From positions 1-9,922 of the forward strand of contig JAFGXK010000153.1 of NCBI GenBank assembly GCA_016936695.1: DNA of 9,922 bases. Direction: 5' to 3'. Under the pieces are notes generated by a model. The model saw nothing but the letters and a program-made list of their open reading frames with translations, made no database searches and was not told the origin of the DNA. Shown one piece after another: positions 1 to 6,019 of the stretch (position 1 is its first letter; each line of letters opens with the position of its first letter). The stretch is from Bacteroidales bacterium (GTDB lineage: Bacteria > Bacteroidota > Bacteroidia > Bacteroidales > VadinHA17). Both the position numbers and the translations under genes were made by a program.

Positions 1-450
1 GGAAGTTTCTGGAGAAGGTATCCCTTCGTAAGACCCTGCAAAAACACCCATAAGGTTGTCGAGGCATGGACCAAGGGTGACACTGACATCCTGATCACTC
101 TTGAGGCTCTTGAGGAAACGGGAGCAATGACCAGGGAGGAAATTGAGTTCAGCGTAAAACTCGTCAAGGATATTGCTGAGATAGCTTCAGATGAGTTTGC
201 GTCAAAAGGACTTCATGTAATAGACGGAAAATTTGAACTGGGAAGACTTAAATACGGCGACGGTAAAATTGTACTTATTGATGAGATTTCTCCGGATGTA
301 CTGCGTGTCTGCAAAGGCTACTCCCCCGACGGAAAAGGAGACTGCACCTTCTATAAGGAGTGTGCTGTTACTAACTTTTCTGACGGAAAACGAACGATAA
401 AGAATATTAACCAGGTAAAAGCTCCGGATTTTGTCAATATTTTCCTATAG
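1..450 (+). CDS. purC: SAICAR synthase (PurC)-family protein, C-terminal part (5' end outside window)
   Basis: The + strand frame is open from base 1 to the TAG at 448-450, giving about 149 residues. The first ATG inside it (127) is internal, because family-like sequence (GDTDILITLEALEE) lies upstream of it. PurC joins CAIR and aspartate with ATP to make SAICAR in purine synthesis in the cytosol. The match rests on the C-terminal signature: a D-x-LIT-x-EAL segment, a helix, then VIDGKFELGR followed by IVLIDEISPD, corresponding to the 'DFKLEFG ... LADEISPD' block that carries ATP/metal-binding acidic residues in PurC. The tail after it (RVCKGYSPDGKGDC to NIFL) is not the usual housekeeping tail and is Cys- and Gly-containing, so this could be a divergent paralogue rather than the main purine enzyme. 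Family membership is fairly sure; the exact substrate is inferred. Confidence 0.68.
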   Translation, partial: GSFWRRYPFVRPCKNTHKVVEAWTKGDTDILITLEALEETGAMTREEIEFSVKLVKDIAEIASDEFASKGLHVIDGKFELGRLKYGDGKIVLIDEISPDVLRVCKGYSPDGKGDCTFYKECAVTNFSDGKRTIKNINQVKAPDFVNIFL

Positions 451-481
451 GAATTTATTTGAGAAAGTTGCTGGTTGATGG

Positions 482-505
482 GCGTAAAGGCTTAAAGGCG
501 TAAAG
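482..505. repeat. Three-copy 8-bp tandem repeat (GCGTAAAG type)
   Basis: Units GCGTAAAG (482-489), GCTTAAAG (490-497) and GCGTAAAG (498-505) lie head to tail just after the purC stop. The middle copy differs by one base. It is one of five 7-8 bp arrays in this window. Confidence 0.8.
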
Positions 506-643
506 GCATGGAGGAAGATAAAAGACTTGGTGATGAAGTGACCGAAGTTATGAAAGCATACTGTTTTTACTACGTGTTACTTCCGTATCTCCGTGTTAAT
601 CAGTGGTTAAACCAGAAACAAATATTTACCACGGATCCCACGG

Positions 644-661
644 TCCCGATGGCTATCGGGA
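644..661. repeat. Short palindrome TCCCGAT-GGCT-ATCGGGA
   Basis: A perfect 7-bp stem (644-650 with 655-661) closes a 4-base loop. As RNA, a G-U pair (643/662) and a G-C pair (642/663) could extend it. No T-run follows, so it is not an intrinsic terminator. Its TCCCGA arm also occurs in the hairpin at 5958-5973. Confidence 0.65.
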
Positions 662-672
662 TCACAGATAAA

Positions 673-708
673 ATGCACGGATTTTATGATTTGAGACAAT
701 CCGTGCAT
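673..708. repeat. 11-bp perfect inverted repeat with 14-base loop
   Basis: ATGCACGGATT (673-683) is repeated in inverted form as AATCCGTGCAT (698-708). It lies inside the CCGTG repeat region and shares its core ACGGAT/ATCCGT. No downstream T-run is present, so terminator function is not supported. Confidence 0.7.
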
Positions 709-763
709 TGCCCGTGCTCTCCGTGAACTCAGTGGTTAACAGAAAATACCCGACAATCTTCGT

Positions 764-782
764 AACCAGCAACCAGCAACCA
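764..782. repeat. 7-bp tandem repeat AACCAGC, about 2.7 copies
   Basis: Copies lie at 764-770 and 771-777 with a partial at 778-782, ending about 20 bp before the yjbQ start. An 11-base stretch of it (770-780) recurs in inverted orientation at 467-477, just after purC, so the two bracket the repeat-rich gap. Confidence 0.65.
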
Positions 783-800
783 TTTTTACCTCATACAGTC

Positions 801-1217
801 ATGAAGTCATATAGAAGAGAACTTTGGTTTGAAACATCAACAAGGAGAGCTTTCATCAACATAACTCCCGAAGTTGAGAAATGCCTTTCCGAATCAGGTA
901 TAAAGGAAGGATTGATCCTTGTCAACGCCATGCATATTACCAGCAGCGTTTTTATAAATGACGATGAATCTGGCCTGCACCACGATTTTGAGGTATGGCT
1001 CGAAAAACTGGCACCGGAAAAACCATACTCCCAGTACCGGCATAATGGATTTGAAGACAACGCCGATGCTCACATCAAGCGGACAGTCATGGGACGTGAG
1101 GTGGTGGTTGCCGTCACCAACGGCAGATTCGATTTCGGACCCTGGGAACAGATCTTCTACGGCGAGTTCGACGGCAAAAGACGAAAGCGTGTGCTGGTCA
1201 AGATTATAGGTGAATAA
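801..1217 (+). CDS. yjbQ: YjbQ-family (UPF0047) protein, 138 aa
   Basis: This small cytosolic protein belongs to the family often annotated 'secondary thiamine-phosphate synthase enzyme'. That label comes from a weak activity; the true role is not settled. The diagnostic pattern is clear. GLILVNAMHIT (residues 37-47) supplies the conserved His45. FINDDESGLHHDFE (51-64) follows, then YRHNG with His81, EDNADAHIKR (86-94) with His91, and MGREVVVAVTNGR with GPWEQIFYGEFDGKRRKR at the C-terminus. Length is normal for the family. The frame is open upstream to an ATG at 708, but residues 1-31 of that version come from repeat DNA and lack family sequence, so ATG 801 is chosen; no Shine-Dalgarno is seen. 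The last 51 bases, including the stop, are duplicated 126 bp downstream. It faces the mutase gene convergently. Confidence 0.88.
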   Translation: MKSYRRELWFETSTRRAFINITPEVEKCLSESGIKEGLILVNAMHITSSVFINDDESGLHHDFEVWLEKLAPEKPYSQYRHNGFEDNADAHIKRTVMGREVVVAVTNGRFDFGPWEQIFYGEFDGKRRKRVLVKIIGE

Positions 1218-1292
1218 AAGGAAATTCGCTAAAAGTAGTTAATTGCTCCCTATCCTCGTTCTTAGGCCCTTTAGGGTTTTGGGGTAAAACAA

Positions 1293-1343
1293 TTCGACGG
1301 CAAAAGACGAAAGCGTGTGCTGGTCAAGATTATAGGTGAATAA
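1293..1343 (+). pseudogene. Duplicated 3' end of yjbQ (remnant)
   Basis: Bases 1293-1343 are identical, over all 51 bases, to 1167-1217, the last 16 codons plus stop of yjbQ (FDGKRRKRVLVKIIGE). Matching stops abruptly on both sides (1166/1292 and 1218/1344 differ). No start or upstream coding sequence accompanies it, so it is a fragment rather than a gene. TAATTGCTCC also follows both copies, at 1240-1249 and 1341-1350. This suggests the duplicated tract was once longer and that about 25 bp was later lost. Identity with no drift implies a recent event, gene conversion, or an assembly error. Confidence 0.85.
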
Positions 1344-1422
1344 TTGCTCCGCAACAAATGTCACAAATTACTCCCTGGCCACAATTTCAGGCTCCAATCG
1401 GGGGGATTAGGGCTAATCTCAA

Positions 1423-1512
1423 CCAGCCTTGAGGGCTGGGCTTCCAGTAGCCCGGGTTCCACCCCGGGGCATCGACAACATTTCGAATCCGACCCCGGAG
1501 GGGTGGCCTTCA
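1423..1512 (-). repeat. Left (inverted) copy of the modular hairpin repeat
   Basis: Read on the - strand, the copy has four parts. A linker TTGAAGGCC starts near 1513. Hairpin ACCCC-TCC-GGGGT (1504-1492) follows. After a spacer of about 23 bases comes the CCCGGG hairpin (1468-1451), and after linker CTACTGGAAG (1450-1441) comes hairpin CCAGCC-CTCAA-GGCTGG (1439-1423). Order and spacing match the right copy, while the hairpin stems differ in sequence. Confidence 0.7.
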
Positions 1513-1527
1513 ATCTTCATTAAACAG

Positions 1528-1622
1528 TTGGAAGTCAACCTCTCTGAGGTTGCACATGTTTTATGGTGCTCTATACCCGGGGTGGGACCCGGGCTATTGG
1601 AAGTTGACACCCCAGGTGTCAA
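1528..1622 (+). repeat. Right copy of the modular hairpin repeat, internal period 69 bp
   Basis: Linker TTGGAAGT occurs at 1528-1535 and again at 1597-1604, a 69-base period, and each is followed at once by a hairpin. The first hairpin is CAACCTC-TCT-GAGGTTG (1536-1552). The second is TTGACACC-CCA-GGTGTCAA (1604-1622). Between them lies the CCCGGG hairpin (1576-1593). An A-run (1621-1628) follows the last stem on the + strand, the wrong polarity for an intrinsic terminator in either direction. Confidence 0.7.
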
Positions 1623-1654
1623 AAAAAACGACCTTAAACACCCAGCAAGCTATA

Positions 1655-3424
1655 TCACACCAATTTCATATCCTCGATAATCCCTTTTATCTTCTTATCC
1701 AGCGCCTTTTCAGTCTCCTCCAGCTTATCAGCTGAAGCCAGCAGCGTATTAACGCTGAAATAGAACTTTATCTTGGGTTCGGTTCCTGATGGTCTCACCG
1801 ATATCTTCGAGCCGTCTTCAAGGAAGAACTGCAGTACATCCGACTTGGGAAGATCGATTTTTCCCGTTTCCCCTGTAAGAGAATTTGTCGACACAAGTGT
1901 TGAATAATCATTTATACTTACAACCGGACTGTTGTTGATCATCTTTGGAGGATTGCTCCTGTAACCGGCCATCATGGCTTTAATCTCACCTGCGCCTTCC
2001 GCACCTTTTCTTACAATGTTGATGAGTTTTTCCTTATACAAGCCGTATTCAAGATAAATATCAGTCAGCTGATCAAACAACGTCTTGCCGTTTTCCTTTG
2101 CAAAAGCTGCCATTTCCGCAAATAATGCACACGAGGCAACTGCATCCTTGTCCCTTACGTAATCACCGGGCAGAAAACCGTAACTTTCTTCACCACCACC
2201 GATGTATTTTTCCCTGCCTTCAAGTTTTCTCATCAGGTCGGCAAAATACTTAAACCCGGTAAGAACATTATAGCATTTCACATTGTAACTCTCAGCTATC
2301 CTGTCCATCAGATCGGTAGTTACAACTGTCTTGATGATATACTCATTCCCCTTGTACTTGTTCCTTGCCTTAAACTGTGATAATATATAATGTATAAGCA
2401 GAACACCGGTCTGATTTCCGTTCAAAAGTACAAACTCATTGTTCGGGTTTCTCAGGGCTATCCCGAGCCTGTCGGCATCAGGGTCAGTAGCCATAACTAT
2501 TTCAGCACCCGTCTTTTTAGCTTTGTCGATTGCCATTGCAAGTGCTGCCGGCTCTTCGGGATTCGGAGACTTCACAGTCGGAAAGTTACCATCGACAACA
2601 TCCTGTTCGGGCACCGTGATGATGTTTGTGAAGCCAAAAAGCCTTAGAGCTGCCGGAACCAGCGTTCCTCCTGTACCGTGGATAGGAGTGAATACAATTC
2701 CTGTGTCGGAGTGCTTCTTATTTATTTCCGGATTGATGCTCATCTTCAGCACTTCCCTCAGGAAGAGCTCATCAGTCTCTTTCCCAATGATTTTTATCTT
2801 GTCCTTTTTACTGTCGAACCTGATCTGCGATACGGATGTTATTTTCCTGACCTCATCGATCACACCCTTATCGTGCGGGGGCACAACCTGACCACCGTCG
2901 TCCCAGTAAGCCTTGTATCCATTGTATTCGGGCGGATTATGGGAAGCAGTGATAACTATACCACTCTGGCATTTGTAATGACGTATGGCAAACGACAATT
3001 CAGGAGTAGGTCTCAGATCTACAAACAGGAATACCTCAAATCCGTTCGCTGAAAAAATGTCAGCAGCCGTCTCGGCAAAGTACCTGCTGTTGTTCCTGCA
3101 GTCGTGAGCAATTGCGACCCTTATGTTTTTATCTCTGAACTCCTTTATTAAATAGTTGGAAAGTCCCTGGGTTGCCATCCCGAGAGTGTAGATGTTCATC
3201 CGGTTGGTTCCGGCACCCATTATTCCCCTTAATCCGCCGGTTCCGAATTCCAGGTCCTGGTAAAAGGCATCGACGAGCTTTTTCTCATCCTTTTCCAGCA
3301 TCTCCCTGACTTCCCTGCGGGTTTCTTCATTGAATTCAGGTGCGAGCCACTGTTGAGCTCTGGATCTGATTTGGTCGAGTGATAACATATGTAAGTTATT
3401 TACAGTTAGTATTTTCTGAGTCAA
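1655..3424 (-). CDS. pgcA: Phosphoglucomutase / phosphomannomutase (alpha-D-phosphohexomutase), 589 aa
   Basis: This cytosolic enzyme interconverts glucose-6-P and glucose-1-P (possibly also mannose phosphates) through a phosphoserine. All four family motifs are present. FGTGGLRGIMG (60-70) is the start of domain 1. ITASHNPPEYNG (158-169) carries catalytic Ser161. DPDADRLG (314-321) holds the Mg-binding aspartates 314, 316 and 318. GGEESYGFLPGD (410-421) is the sugar-binding loop, and RPSGTEPKIKFY (544-555) is the phosphate loop. Length and the N-terminal FYQDLEFGTGGLRG block fit the PgcA-type mutases of about 580 aa rather than the shorter GlmM/ManB type. The start at 3424 lies 4 nt after the rfbD stop. 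An internal ATG at residue 13 (3388) is a reasonable alternative, since family similarity begins near LDQIRSRAQQWL. It is the last gene of the cluster and feeds glucose-1-P to RfbA. Confidence 0.92.
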   Translation of the reverse strand: MTQKILTVNNLHMLSLDQIRSRAQQWLAPEFNEETRREVREMLEKDEKKLVDAFYQDLEFGTGGLRGIMGAGTNRMNIYTLGMATQGLSNYLIKEFRDKNIRVAIAHDCRNNSRYFAETAADIFSANGFEVFLFVDLRPTPELSFAIRHYKCQSGIVITASHNPPEYNGYKAYWDDGGQVVPPHDKGVIDEVRKITSVSQIRFDSKKDKIKIIGKETDELFLREVLKMSINPEINKKHSDTGIVFTPIHGTGGTLVPAALRLFGFTNIITVPEQDVVDGNFPTVKSPNPEEPAALAMAIDKAKKTGAEIVMATDPDADRLGIALRNPNNEFVLLNGNQTGVLLIHYILSQFKARNKYKGNEYIIKTVVTTDLMDRIAESYNVKCYNVLTGFKYFADLMRKLEGREKYIGGGEESYGFLPGDYVRDKDAVASCALFAEMAAFAKENGKTLFDQLTDIYLEYGLYKEKLINIVRKGAEGAGEIKAMMAGYRSNPPKMINNSPVVSINDYSTLVSTNSLTGETGKIDLPKSDVLQFFLEDGSKISVRPSGTEPKIKFYFSVNTLLASADKLEETEKALDKKIKGIIEDMKLV

Positions 3425-3428
3425 TTGG

Positions 3429-4298
3429 TTATTTCAGCATTAACTCCATGCACCTAAGCAAGCTCTTTCTCCAGTGATGTATTTCAAGTTCATAATCTTC
3501 CTTAATCTTGCTTTTGTCCAGCACTGAATAGAAAGGCCGTTTGACAGTTGATGAAAAGTCTTTTGAAAGAATGGGATTCACTTTACATTTCAGTCCTGCT
3601 TCAAGGAAAATTTCTGTCGCGAAATCATACCAGCTGCAAACACCTTCATTTGAATAATGGTAAGTGCCGGCGGCGAATGCAATCTGATTTCTTATCACCC
3701 TGGATACAATAAATAATATAGCCTCAGCCAGATCGGCAGCATAGGTTGGTGTCCCGACCTGGTCAAATACCACGTTGATGGATTCTTTTTCCCTTCCAAG
3801 ACTGAGCATTGTCTTCATGAAATTGTTCCCGAATGATGAATAAAGCCATGATGTCCTTATTACCATCGTTCCGTTATGCATAAGAGCATATCTCTCTCCC
3901 TCAAGCTTTGATTTGCCGTATGCTGATTGCGGATTAACCGCTGAGTTTTCATTATAGGGCGTATTTGAGGAGCCGTCAAAAACATAATCGGTTGATACAT
4001 GGATCAGCCTGGTTTCAGTTCCACTGATCGATTCAGCCAGGTTCTTTACCGCTGTTGCATTGATCCTGAATGCATTTTCAGAGTCAGTCTCCGCCTTGTC
4101 AACGAAATTGTAAGCAGCACAGTTGATGATCCAGGCGGGCTGATTTTTGACAACAAAGTCATTAAAGGCTTCAGTATCCGTGATATCCAGATTGTCAGCA
4201 TCCGTAAAAATGAATTCATATCCCGAATAGTTTCTGGATGCAGCTTTTATTTCACTTCCAAGCTGACCTGAAGCTCCCGTAACTAATATTACTGCCAT
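3429..4298 (-). CDS. rfbD: dTDP-4-dehydrorhamnose reductase, 289 aa
   Basis: RfbD (RmlD) reduces dTDP-4-dehydro-L-rhamnose to dTDP-L-rhamnose with NAD(P)H, the last step of the pathway, in the cytosol. It is a short-chain dehydrogenase of the extended type. The Rossmann motif is GASGQLG (8-14). NCAAYNFVDKAE (59-70) is the family segment after the third strand. STDYVFDG (102-109) and YGKSK (Tyr127, Lys131) form the Thr/Tyr/Lys active site, and RTSWLY (148-153) and RPFYSVLD (254-261) are substrate-domain signatures. The 289-aa length is typical. It starts 9 nt after the rfbC stop and ends 4 nt before the mutase start, which indicates co-transcription. Confidence 0.94.
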   Translation of the reverse strand: MAVILVTGASGQLGSEIKAASRNYSGYEFIFTDADNLDITDTEAFNDFVVKNQPAWIINCAAYNFVDKAETDSENAFRINATAVKNLAESISGTETRLIHVSTDYVFDGSSNTPYNENSAVNPQSAYGKSKLEGERYALMHNGTMVIRTSWLYSSFGNNFMKTMLSLGREKESINVVFDQVGTPTYAADLAEAILFIVSRVIRNQIAFAAGTYHYSNEGVCSWYDFATEIFLEAGLKCKVNPILSKDFSSTVKRPFYSVLDKSKIKEDYELEIHHWRKSLLRCMELMLK

Positions 4299-4307
4299 AT
4301 AGACTGA

Positions 4308-4856
4308 CTAAAAATTCATTTCTGCATCCTTAACCCGTGGCTGATTCTGATCCTTGTTGCTTATGACCGGTTCAATCGATTCAAGTTTCCAGTCAATTGC
4401 AAGATCAGGATCCTTCACTGAAATACCCCTCTCATATTGAGGCTGATACAGATTATCGCATTTGTATTGTATCACTGCAATATCGCTGAGAACTGAAAAA
4501 CCATGAGCAAATCCCTTGGGAATGAAGAATTGCGTCTTGTTTTCAGAATCGAGTTCAACGCCATACCATTTCCCGAATGTCTGGGAGTTCTTCCGCAGGT
4601 CAACCGCAACATCATAAATTTTTCCCATCACCACCCTTATCAGCTTGGCCTGGGCAAATGGATTCAGCTGGTAATGCAATCCCCTTATTACACCAAAGAC
4701 AGATCTGGATTCATTATCCTGGACAGGATTGAACGGGATCCCGGCCATTAGGAAAGTCTCAAGCTTGAAGCTTTCGAAAAAATAGCCCCGGCTGTCACTG
4801 AATACCTTTGGCTGAATTATATATAAACCTTCGAATCCTGTTTCTGTTATCTTCAT
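4308..4856 (-). CDS. rfbC: dTDP-4-dehydrorhamnose 3,5-epimerase, 182 aa
   Basis: RfbC (RmlC) epimerises C3 and C5 of dTDP-4-dehydro-6-deoxyglucose, the step before RfbD. The protein is one cupin domain. DSRGYFFESF (21-30) is the N-terminal signature. Catalytic His61 is in IRGLHYQ (57-63), Lys71 is in AKLIRV, and the probable acid Tyr131 is in IQYKCDN (129-135). FIPKGFAHGF (111-120) is the hallmark second motif, with His118. Length agrees with the family (about 180 aa). It is separated from the upstream rfbA by 130 nt but sits 9 nt before rfbD. Confidence 0.95.
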   Translation of the reverse strand: MKITETGFEGLYIIQPKVFSDSRGYFFESFKLETFLMAGIPFNPVQDNESRSVFGVIRGLHYQLNPFAQAKLIRVVMGKIYDVAVDLRKNSQTFGKWYGVELDSENKTQFFIPKGFAHGFSVLSDIAVIQYKCDNLYQPQYERGISVKDPDLAIDWKLESIEPVISNKDQNQPRVKDAEMNF

Positions 4857-4986
4857 TGGCCTTAATAAAACATCTTACATTTTCTAAACCTTCCCGGAGC
4901 TGTTTCGTGGTCCGTCTTTCCGGTTCGCCAGATAATCTGTTTTTCCCGTAAGAGTCGCGGCAAACCCTCATTAAATGCTTGAGTTG
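4857..4986. other. 130-bp gap inside the rhamnose cluster, no clear gene or promoter
   Basis: The other junctions downstream of rfbA are 4-9 nt, so this gap stands out. On the - strand I find no perfect TAnnTTTG, no convincing hairpin with a T-run, and no coding remnant. Only a weak 5-bp CCGGA/TCCGG pairing is visible. It could hold an internal promoter or be the scar of a lost gene; neither is shown. Confidence 0.4.
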
Positions 4987-5880
4987 CTATCTTAAGGTTG
5001 CAAACCCGTCAATCTCTTCTGTTGCAATCTTAAGGAGATATTTGCCGTACTGGCTCTTTTTAACCGGTTCTGCAAGCGAAATTAACTGTTCCCTGCTTAT
5101 AAACCCTCTTTTGAATGCAATTTCTTCAACACAAGACGCCTTTAATCCCTGCCGTTGTTCAAGTGTTGCAATGAAATTAGCGGCCTGCAGCAGACTCTCA
5201 TAGGTGCCGGTGTCGAGCCATGCCATTCCCCTTCCCATTACCCGCACCTCGAGCGATCCTTCATTGAGGTAGAGACGGTTGAGATCTGTTATCTCAAGCT
5301 CTTTTCTTGCTGATGGTTTAAGTGATTTCGATTTTCCGACTACCGTATTATCATAAAAGTATAGTCCTGTGACAGCATATTTCGACTTTGGCCTCTCCGG
5401 TTTTTCCTCGATGCTCACAGCTTTCAGATCCTTGTCAAATTCAACCACTCCGTATCGTTCGGGATCATTGACATAATACCCAAAAACAATTGCACCTTCA
5501 GTGAGTTCGGCTGCTTTTAGCAGGACATCCCCGAAGCCATGACCGTAGAAAATATTATCACCGAGTATCATACACACATTGTCGTTCCCGATGAATTCAT
5601 CCCCAAGAATGAAGGCCTGCGCCAGACCGTCTGGTGATGGTTGTTCTATATAGCTGAATTTAATTCCCAGCGAAGAGCCGTCGCCGAGCAGGTTCATGAA
5701 ACCTGGCAGATCCCTTGGTGTCGATATTACCAGTATGTCCCTTATTCCAGCCAGCATCAGCACCGACAGCGGGTAATAAATCATCGGCTTGTCGTAAACC
5801 GGAAGCATTTGCTTCGAAATCGCCGTCGTAATAGGGTAGAGGCGAGTCCCTGAACCCCCGGCTAAAATTATACCTTTCAT
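4987..5880 (-). CDS. rfbA: Glucose-1-phosphate thymidylyltransferase, 297 aa
   Basis: RfbA (RmlA) condenses glucose-1-P with dTTP to dTDP-glucose and pyrophosphate, the entry step to dTDP-rhamnose and commonly feedback-inhibited by dTDP-rhamnose in this family. The N-terminus MKGIILAGGSGTRLYP is the nucleotidyltransferase signature, with the phosphate-binding loop at 8-13. KQMLPVYDKPMIYYPL (23-38) supplies the substrate lysine. LGDNIFYG (106-113) holds metal-binding Asp108, and EEKPERPKSKYAVTGLYFYD (158-177) is the sugar-binding region. WLDTGTYESL (221-230) carries the second metal aspartate, Asp223. Length is normal and the start coincides with the universally conserved N-terminus. It follows ugd after 238 nt of repeat DNA, with no clear promoter of its own, so read-through from ugd is possible. 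Confidence 0.96.
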   Translation of the reverse strand: MKGIILAGGSGTRLYPITTAISKQMLPVYDKPMIYYPLSVLMLAGIRDILVISTPRDLPGFMNLLGDGSSLGIKFSYIEQPSPDGLAQAFILGDEFIGNDNVCMILGDNIFYGHGFGDVLLKAAELTEGAIVFGYYVNDPERYGVVEFDKDLKAVSIEEKPERPKSKYAVTGLYFYDNTVVGKSKSLKPSARKELEITDLNRLYLNEGSLEVRVMGRGMAWLDTGTYESLLQAANFIATLEQRQGLKASCVEEIAFKRGFISREQLISLAEPVKKSQYGKYLLKIATEEIDGFATLR

Positions 5881-5907
5881 ATACTTATTATGTTACTACG
5901 TTGCACC

Positions 5908-5984
5908 GTCATTGCGAGCTCCGCTTCAGCGGAGCGAAGCAACCTCGTCATTGCGAGTCCCGATCCTTCGGGACGAAGCAATCC
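5908..5984. repeat. Two tandem REP-like palindromic elements with shared arms and different hairpin centres
   Basis: Both copies begin GTCATTGCGAG (5908-5918 and 5947-5957) and end CGAAGCAAyC (5935-5944 and 5974-5983). Between the arms sits a different perfect hairpin: CTCCGCT-TC-AGCGGAG at 5919-5934, and TCCCGA-TCCT-TCGGGA at 5958-5973. The outer ATTGC and GCAAT also pair, making each copy a two-tier palindrome of about 38 bp. The GTCATTGCGAG...GAAGCAAT arrangement is a familiar interspersed repeat in several phyla (recalled, not searched). The pair lies between ugd and rfbA. Confidence 0.82.
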
Positions 5985-6019
5985 TATCCCTTTGCCCCGT
6001 TGTCAAAAACCCACCCCTC

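Larger units (their letters stand above)
589..740. repeat. Interspersed CCGTG / CAGTGGTTAA repeat, two direct copies and one inverted
   Basis: Direct copies are at 589-610 and 719-739, both reading CTCCGTG, a 3-4 base linker, then TCAGTGGTTAA; they differ by a small indel and linker changes. A related stretch in the opposite orientation lies at 626-643 (TTACCACGGATCCCACGG; its reverse complement begins CCGTGG). Phrases of this type recur in non-coding DNA of many bacterial genomes, which is background knowledge rather than something tested here. The 451-800 gap is essentially made of such repeats. The open frame over 508-726 is read as a by-product of them, not a gene. Confidence 0.6.
1423..1622. 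repeat. About 200-bp imperfect palindrome of hairpin modules in the convergent gap
   Basis: The segment 1441-1469 recurs inverted at 1575-1603 with 26 of 29 positions matching. Around these arms each half carries further hairpins in the same order, so the block is two oppositely oriented copies of one modular repeat centred near 1520. Inside are self-complementary CCCGGG pairs (1451-1456 with 1463-1468; 1576-1581 with 1588-1593). A separate small hairpin, GATTAG-GG-CTAATC, lies just left at 1405-1418. The block occupies most of the 437 bp between yjbQ and the mutase stop. Open frames across it translate the repeat and are not credible proteins. It is related in style to GC-rich palindromic repeats of Bacteroidota intergenic DNA; transcription-end function is possible but unproven. 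Confidence 0.8.

Noticed and set aside
508..726. 72-codon + strand open frame after purC
   Set aside because: It starts inside a tandem repeat and most of it translates the CCGTG repeats and hairpins; no protein family is recognisable.
740..800. Thiamine-pyrophosphate riboswitch ahead of yjbQ
   Set aside because: The yjbQ annotation suggests looking, but the upstream bases are repeats and lack the conserved thi-box CTGAGA core.
1267..1280. CCCT-TT-AGGG followed by TTTT as a yjbQ terminator
   Set aside because: The stem has only 4 bp and the T-run is 4 bases; too weak to support.
1604..1628. Hairpin TTGACACC-CCA-GGTGTCAA next to an A8 run as an intrinsic terminator
   Set aside because: For a + strand terminator the run must be T; for the - strand the T-run comes before the stem. 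Polarity is wrong both ways.
1419..1735. Overlapping open frames in the yjbQ-mutase gap
   Set aside because: They translate the palindromic repeat on both strands (Pro/Gly/Trp-rich peptides) and have no independent coding signs.
2390..3052. Long + strand open frames opposite the mutase gene
   Set aside because: They are antisense shadows of a clearly conserved - strand enzyme and resemble no family.
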